A stretch of 8,577 nt of DNA from Spirochaeta sp. (lineage in GTDB: Bacteria > Spirochaetota > Spirochaetia > DSM-27196 > Alkalispirochaetaceae). The stretch lies in contig JAQIBO010000065.1 of the NCBI GenBank assembly GCA_027859055.1, forward strand, positions 1 to 8,577, given 5' to 3'. This document shows, piece after piece, positions 5,363-8,577 of the stretch. Positions within the stretch are counted from its first letter, which is position 1, and each line of letters starts with the position of its first letter. Below the pieces are notes generated by a model that had not been told where the DNA came from, made no database searches, and was given only the letters and a program-made list of their open reading frames with translations. A program made the position numbers and the translations under genes.

Positions 5363-6292
5363 ATGCCCAAACAAGATCATCGAACCCAGAAGCGCAATCG
5401 ATCCACGGTCTTTCTTTACTACACCGTGTTTATGGCCGTTGCGATCATCCTCGTTGGTTGCGGTCAAGTCGGAGTCGGAAATCCGGTCATTTCAGCAGAC
5501 GATGCACTGATATTCGGTGGTCCCGACGATACGGATGGTGACGATACAGAAACCGATCCTGCATCGGCCGCGGTAACGGTTACCTACAATCTCAATGGTG
5601 GAACCGGCGAACTTCCAGTTGATTCAACAACATACAGTCCTGGGGACACTGTGGTGGTCCAGGCACCAACGATCCTGTATATCGACGACGTTGTCGACCG
5701 CGATTTTGTGTACTGGAATACCAAAGCCGACGGTACCGGCGATTTCTACGTCCCTGAAGATACCGATTATGAGACCTCATTTATCGTGGGATCGGAAGAT
5801 GTGACATTGTATGCTATTTACCTTGGTCATCAAGGCCCGTCCGGAGGCCTGATCTTTTATGACGATGAATCGATTGGTGCAGGCGACGAGTTTGCCGACG
5901 GACGTTTCGTTGAGACTGCGGATACGATACTAACCGATATCGCGTGGAGTAACGTTACCGATGACCAAGTAGTAGGCCTCGATCTAGCTATAGGAAGCGG
6001 ACCAGGTAACACCGATCAAATTATCGGTCAAGTCGACCACGACGATAGTGCAGCGGCTCGATGTAGGAATCTTGGTTCGGATTACTTTCTTCCGTCTCCT
6101 AGTGAATTGTCTGAAACATACGACATTCTCGTTCGTAATGGCATCGCTACCACGGCTGGGGTCTTCTGGACCTCATATAGCACTAGCGGAGCAAGCGCGG
6201 TTGTCTTTGACATAACAACGGGCAGCAGTCCTACCGGAGGCGATCCGGGGAAAGATGAGTTATTTATGGTCTTACCGTGTCGAGTTTATTGA
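5363..6292 (+). CDS. Lipoprotein with InlB-type repeat and DUF1566-like C-terminal domain
   Basis: A 309-residue exported lipoprotein. After a basic N-terminus, the hydrophobic segment VFMAVAIILVGC ends in a lipobox with Cys33. An acidic linker follows (residues ~53-66, DDTDGDDTETD). Residues ~71-153 form one InlB/Flg_new-type beta-grasp repeat: VTYNLNGGTGELP, the YSPGDTVVV turn, FVYWNTKADGTGDFY and VTLYAIY. Residues ~156-309 are a domain with GPSGGLIFYD, GNTDQIIG, YFLPSPSELSETY, FWTSYST and a final LPCRVY. This pattern is seen in many treponemal lipoproteins and is related to DUF1566 (LP..EL, YWTSS, CVR). It is likely surface or periplasmic and may bind glycans or proteins, but its ligand is unknown. 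Codon choice looks more A/T-rich (GAT, AAT, ATA, AGT) than in the neighbouring genes, hinting at separate origin. It is probably co-transcribed with the outer-membrane protein upstream. Confidence 0.8.
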   Translation: MPKQDHRTQKRNRSTVFLYYTVFMAVAIILVGCGQVGVGNPVISADDALIFGGPDDTDGDDTETDPASAAVTVTYNLNGGTGELPVDSTTYSPGDTVVVQAPTILYIDDVVDRDFVYWNTKADGTGDFYVPEDTDYETSFIVGSEDVTLYAIYLGHQGPSGGLIFYDDESIGAGDEFADGRFVETADTILTDIAWSNVTDDQVVGLDLAIGSGPGNTDQIIGQVDHDDSAAARCRNLGSDYFLPSPSELSETYDILVRNGIATTAGVFWTSYSTSGASAVVFDITTGSSPTGGDPGKDELFMVLPCRVY

Positions 6293-6410
6293 TCGATGAT
6301 CCAAAGGCTCTGCCTATTTGCGGAGAGCAAGCCGTACTCAAAGTGACGGACCGTCGTTCTTCAGTTTTCGTGGCACCGCGTCTACGAGTGAGACTTTGGG
6401 AGGGCGTTGT
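6293..6410 (+). other. Gap before the cyclase gene
   Basis: 118 bases. GACG-GAC-CGTC near 6342-6353 followed by a loosely T-rich stretch could be a weak terminator for the lipoprotein operon. No convincing promoter could be picked out. GGGAGGG at 6398-6404 is a good ribosome site six bases before ATG 6411, and selects that start over the upstream in-frame codon at 6318. Confidence 0.4.
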
Positions 6411-7688
6411 ATGGGTCCTATTTCTGGAACGGATAAACTGACCACGCCGGAGCAACCAACGCAACCAACGTCCATGCGTTCACAACACCCCCGCCCGCCA
6501 CTGCTCCGATTACCCCCGGTCCCGCCTGGGATCGACCCGGAGTACCACGCGTGGTATCGCGCGCTCATCGTGGGGGCGTATCTGCTCATCGTGGCCCACG
6601 CGATTATCGTTCTGGCGTGGTGGTACGCCGGCGTCATGGAGATGGTGTACTACCATGTCGTGTCGTTTGCGCTGTTGGGGAGTACCGCGGTTTCGGTCCA
6701 ACGCGGTCGGCTCCTCCGCGGGTTGATCCTCGCAACGATCGAGATCTTTCTCCACGCGATCCTTGGTACGTTTTACGCCGGGTGGGAGAGCGGCCTCCAC
6801 ATCCCGATCATCGCGATGGCGATCACGTGGTCCGCCCACCCGGGACGTGGTAACGCGCATCGCAGATTCGTCGGGGTGGGGATCATCGCGGCATATATCG
6901 TGTTATTTGTAGTGGCGCGTACGCGCCCGCCGGTGTATGTCTTACCCGACCTGTATCTGACCGTCTCGTCGGTGATTATGATCTCGTGCATCTTCATTGC
7001 GCTTCTCCTGCTGGTTGTGCTGCAATCAGTCTCCGCAGGATGGTATTTATCCCTGCAGGAGGAGCGGGAGAAGTCGGAACACCTCCTCCTCAACGTGTTA
7101 CCCGCCACGATCGCGGCGCGCCTCAAGGAGAGCGACGATGTGATCGCCGACCGCTTCGACGAGGTGACCGTCCTCTTCCTCGATATCGTCGATTTCACCA
7201 CACTATCCGCCTCTCTGACCGCGGCAGAGGTCGTCTCCATCCTCAACGAGCTCTTCTCCCGCTTCGACGCGCTGACCGAACAGTATGCAATGGAAAAGAT
7301 CAAGACGATCGGTGACGCCTACATGGCCGTCGCCGGCGTACCGGACCCGCACCCCGACCACGCCCGCCGCGCGGTGGACCTCGCGCTCGCGATGCTCGCC
7401 GAACTCCGGGACTACACCGCCTCCGACGGCACGCGGATCAAGGCGCGAATCGGTATCTGCTCCGGACCGGTGGTGGCGGGGGTGATCGGGCGCCGCAAGT
7501 TCATCTATGACCTCTGGGGCGACACGGTCAACACCGCCAGCCGCATGGAATCCCACGGCGTCTGCAACCAGATCCAGGTCACCGAATCAACCTACCGGAT
7601 CCTCCGCGACGACTACCCCTTTGTTCCCCGCGGGCCGGTTGAGATCAAGGGCAAGGGGTCTATGTCGACGTATCTGTTGGATCAATAG
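6411..7688 (+). CDS. Membrane-bound class III adenylate cyclase
   Basis: 425 residues from ATG 6411. After a Pro-rich cytoplasmic head there are about six hydrophobic segments (roughly 50-70, 78-95, 103-125, 130-142, 152-169, 180-207), then a short helix and the linker LLLNVLPATIAARLK typical before a cyclase domain. The catalytic domain spans ~248-425. Metal-binding Asp residues are D258 (FLDIVDFT) and D302 (IGDAYMAV). The adenine-selecting pair is Lys in MEKIKTIGD (K296) and Asp in YDLWGDTVN (D367). Transition-state residues are N374 and R378 in TVNTASRM. All key residues are present, so it should make cAMP from ATP, working as a homodimer at the inner membrane. Lys/Asp at the selectivity positions argues against a guanylate cyclase. 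The membrane part resembles no sensor I can name, so the stimulus is unknown. It appears transcribed separately from the lipoprotein gene 118 bases upstream. Confidence 0.92.
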   Translation: MGPISGTDKLTTPEQPTQPTSMRSQHPRPPLLRLPPVPPGIDPEYHAWYRALIVGAYLLIVAHAIIVLAWWYAGVMEMVYYHVVSFALLGSTAVSVQRGRLLRGLILATIEIFLHAILGTFYAGWESGLHIPIIAMAITWSAHPGRGNAHRRFVGVGIIAAYIVLFVVARTRPPVYVLPDLYLTVSSVIMISCIFIALLLLVVLQSVSAGWYLSLQEEREKSEHLLLNVLPATIAARLKESDDVIADRFDEVTVLFLDIVDFTTLSASLTAAEVVSILNELFSRFDALTEQYAMEKIKTIGDAYMAVAGVPDPHPDHARRAVDLALAMLAELRDYTASDGTRIKARIGICSGPVVAGVIGRRKFIYDLWGDTVNTASRMESHGVCNQIQVTESTYRILRDDYPFVPRGPVEIKGKGSMSTYLLDQ

Positions 7689-7703
7689 ATCGAACCGGCA
7701 CGT

Positions 7704-7720
7704 CGCCAATTCCTTTGGCG
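7704..7720 (+). terminator. Possible weak terminator hairpin after the cyclase gene
   Basis: CGCCAA (7704-7709), five-base loop TTCCT, TTGGCG (7715-7720), 15 bases after the cyclase stop. Stem and loop fit an intrinsic terminator, but only TTC follows rather than a T-run, so termination may be inefficient or Rho-assisted. Confidence 0.35.
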
Positions 7721-7736
7721 TTCATAGAGTATCGTG

Positions 7737-7791
7737 AATCAACATCGGCAATGACGATTTTACGGTAATATCGGCATTGACGATGTTGATT
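7737..7791. repeat. 55-bp near-perfect palindrome upstream of the second DUF4143 gene
   Basis: Symmetric about base 7764: 24 of 27 opposing positions pair, with mismatches only at 7759/7769, 7754/7774 and 7748/7780. The outer arms are a perfect 11-bp AATCAACATCG / CGATGTTGATT and the centre is TTAC-G-GTAA. It also contains an approximate direct repeat, ATCGGCAATGACGAT and ATCGGCATTGACGAT. It begins 49 bases after the cyclase stop and ends 29 bases before ATG 7820. It could be an operator array, an extended RNA hairpin, or a REP/MITE-like element. TTGACG at 7777-7782 could act as a -35, but no clear -10 follows. Confidence 0.8.
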
Positions 7792-7819
7792 TTACCCCTT
7801 TGTTGAAGTACCCTGAAGC

Positions 7820-8577
7820 ATGCACTATCCGCGAATCCTGGATATGCGCGGTCTCTCAGAGCGGAAGTCCTTTTTCCTGTTCGGGCCGCGAAGCACCGGC
7901 AAAACCACCCTGTTGCGGCACCAGTTTGCTCCCGATGCGATCATCAATCTCCTCCGTTCGGCTGAGTACCTTCCCCTGGCGGAAAATCCATCTCTTCTCG
8001 CCCACCGGGTTCGCGAAATTCGAAGGAACTCGCCGGTCGTTATCGTCGACGAAATCCAGAAGCTTCCCTCCCTCCTCGACGAGATCCACCATCTGATAGA
8101 AAGTGAAGACGTTACGTTCATCCTTACCGGTTCAAGCGGGAGAAAACTGCGGCACGGCGGCGTCAACCTCCTCGCCGGACGCGCCTGGGAGGCACATCTT
8201 CATCCGCTCGTCTATCGGGAGGTCCCGGACTTCGATCTTCTCCGGTATCTCCGGTATGGCGGGCTCCCCCACATCTACGGAAGTGATTTCCCTGATGAAG
8301 AACTCTCAGCGTATGTGGACACGTATCTGAAGGAGGAGATACGCGAGGAGGCGCGGGTCCAGAATCTCATGAACTTCAGTCGGTTTCTCAAGATCGCCGC
8401 CCTGACCAACACCCAGCAGCTGAATTTCGCGAACGTCGCTCGTGATTGCGGTCTGAGTCCCTCTACCGTTCGTTCCTGGTTCGAAATCCTCACCGATACC
8501 TTTCTGGGTTTCTTTCTGGAACCGTGGCAGGGAGGCCGGCGCCGCAAAGAGGTCACCGCGCCCAAGTTTTTTCTGTT
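7820..8577 (+). CDS. AAA/DUF4143-family ATPase, 3' partial
   Basis: The frame opens at ATG 7820, immediately after an in-frame TGA (7814-7816), and runs uninterrupted for 252 codons to the window end. It opens with MHYPRILDMRGLSERKSFFL, then Walker A GPRSTGKTT (residues 22-30), Walker B SPVVIVDEIQK (71-81) and the strand FILTGSSGRKLRHGG (100-114). The family motifs GGVNLLAGRA, LRYGGLP and YVDTYLKEEI follow, then the helical part with LSPSTVRSWFEILTDTFLGF. The last residues, TAPKFFL, normally lead straight into 'FDxGV' and the C-terminal domain, so roughly the last third is missing only because the window ends. It belongs to a different DUF4143 subgroup from the gene at 2154-3377: shorter N-terminus, 'SSGRKL' in place of 'SSRLGF'. 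It has a poor ribosome site (GAAG) and sits just downstream of the 55-bp palindrome. Role unknown. Confidence 0.9.
   Translation, partial: MHYPRILDMRGLSERKSFFLFGPRSTGKTTLLRHQFAPDAIINLLRSAEYLPLAENPSLLAHRVREIRRNSPVVIVDEIQKLPSLLDEIHHLIESEDVTFILTGSSGRKLRHGGVNLLAGRAWEAHLHPLVYREVPDFDLLRYLRYGGLPHIYGSDFPDEELSAYVDTYLKEEIREEARVQNLMNFSRFLKIAALTNTQQLNFANVARDCGLSPSTVRSWFEILTDTFLGFFLEPWQGGRRRKEVTAPKFFL

Noticed and set aside
6318..6410. N-terminal extension of the cyclase from 6318
   Set aside because: The extra 31 residues are low-complexity Ser/Arg-rich, and the strong GGGAGGG ribosome site points to ATG 6411.
6773..7303. 176-codon minus-strand open frame
   Set aside because: Opposite strand of the well-supported adenylate cyclase; no domain features.
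7737..7791. CRISPR repeat or chromosome-dimer (dif) site
   Set aside because: There are only two imperfect direct copies with no spacer array, and the length and symmetry do not fit a 28-bp dif site.
8275..8565. Minus-strand frames at the right end
   Set aside because: Antisense to the DUF4143 ATPase, whose Walker motifs and uninterrupted frame are decisive.

Overview
The window most resembles a free-living spirochaete (Spirochaetota), moderately GC-rich. The clues are the tail of a methyl-accepting chemotaxis protein, a 7TM-PAS-LuxR regulator, an outer-membrane protein with an N-terminal CsgG/FlgO-like region, and a lipoprotein whose InlB-type repeat is followed by a 'GPxGGLIFYD' domain of the kind common in treponemes. 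This is inferred from family resemblance only. No rRNA, tRNA, CRISPR array or insertion sequence was seen.

Layout. 1-231 (+): end of a chemotaxis receptor. 182-379 (+): a short frame ending in a DUF2281-type antitoxin tail without a recognisable head. 452-756 (+): a VapB-type antitoxin whose partner vapC is reduced to its last ~30 codons, out of frame with the antitoxin, so this looks like an internally deleted vapBC. 813-2072 (-): a membrane-anchored LuxR-type regulator with its own promoter. 2154-3377 (-): a complete AAA/DUF4143 ATPase. 3378-3696: a divergent intergenic region with two clear dyads. 3697-5351 (+): an outer-membrane protein gene broken by an apparent one-base frameshift near 5217-5220, with its barrel-closing strands recoverable in another frame. 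5363-6292 (+): a lipoprotein translationally adjacent to it. 6411-7688 (+): a six-helix membrane class III adenylate cyclase. 7689-7819: a weak hairpin and a 55-bp near-perfect palindrome. 7820-8577 (+): a second, different DUF4143 ATPase, cut by the window end.

How it fits together. The OMP and lipoprotein are probably one envelope operon: the lipoprotein's strong Shine-Dalgarno site begins on the last base of the OMP's true stop codon. The cyclase (cAMP) and the 7TM-PAS-LuxR protein are independent sensory outputs. The antitoxin remnants and the two DUF4143 ATPases have the look of an accessory region shaped by gain and decay of small mobile modules. I found no convincing new multi-gene system. 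The most unusual items are the vapBC fossil, the OMP frameshift, the 55-bp palindrome and the dyads next to the DUF4143 genes.
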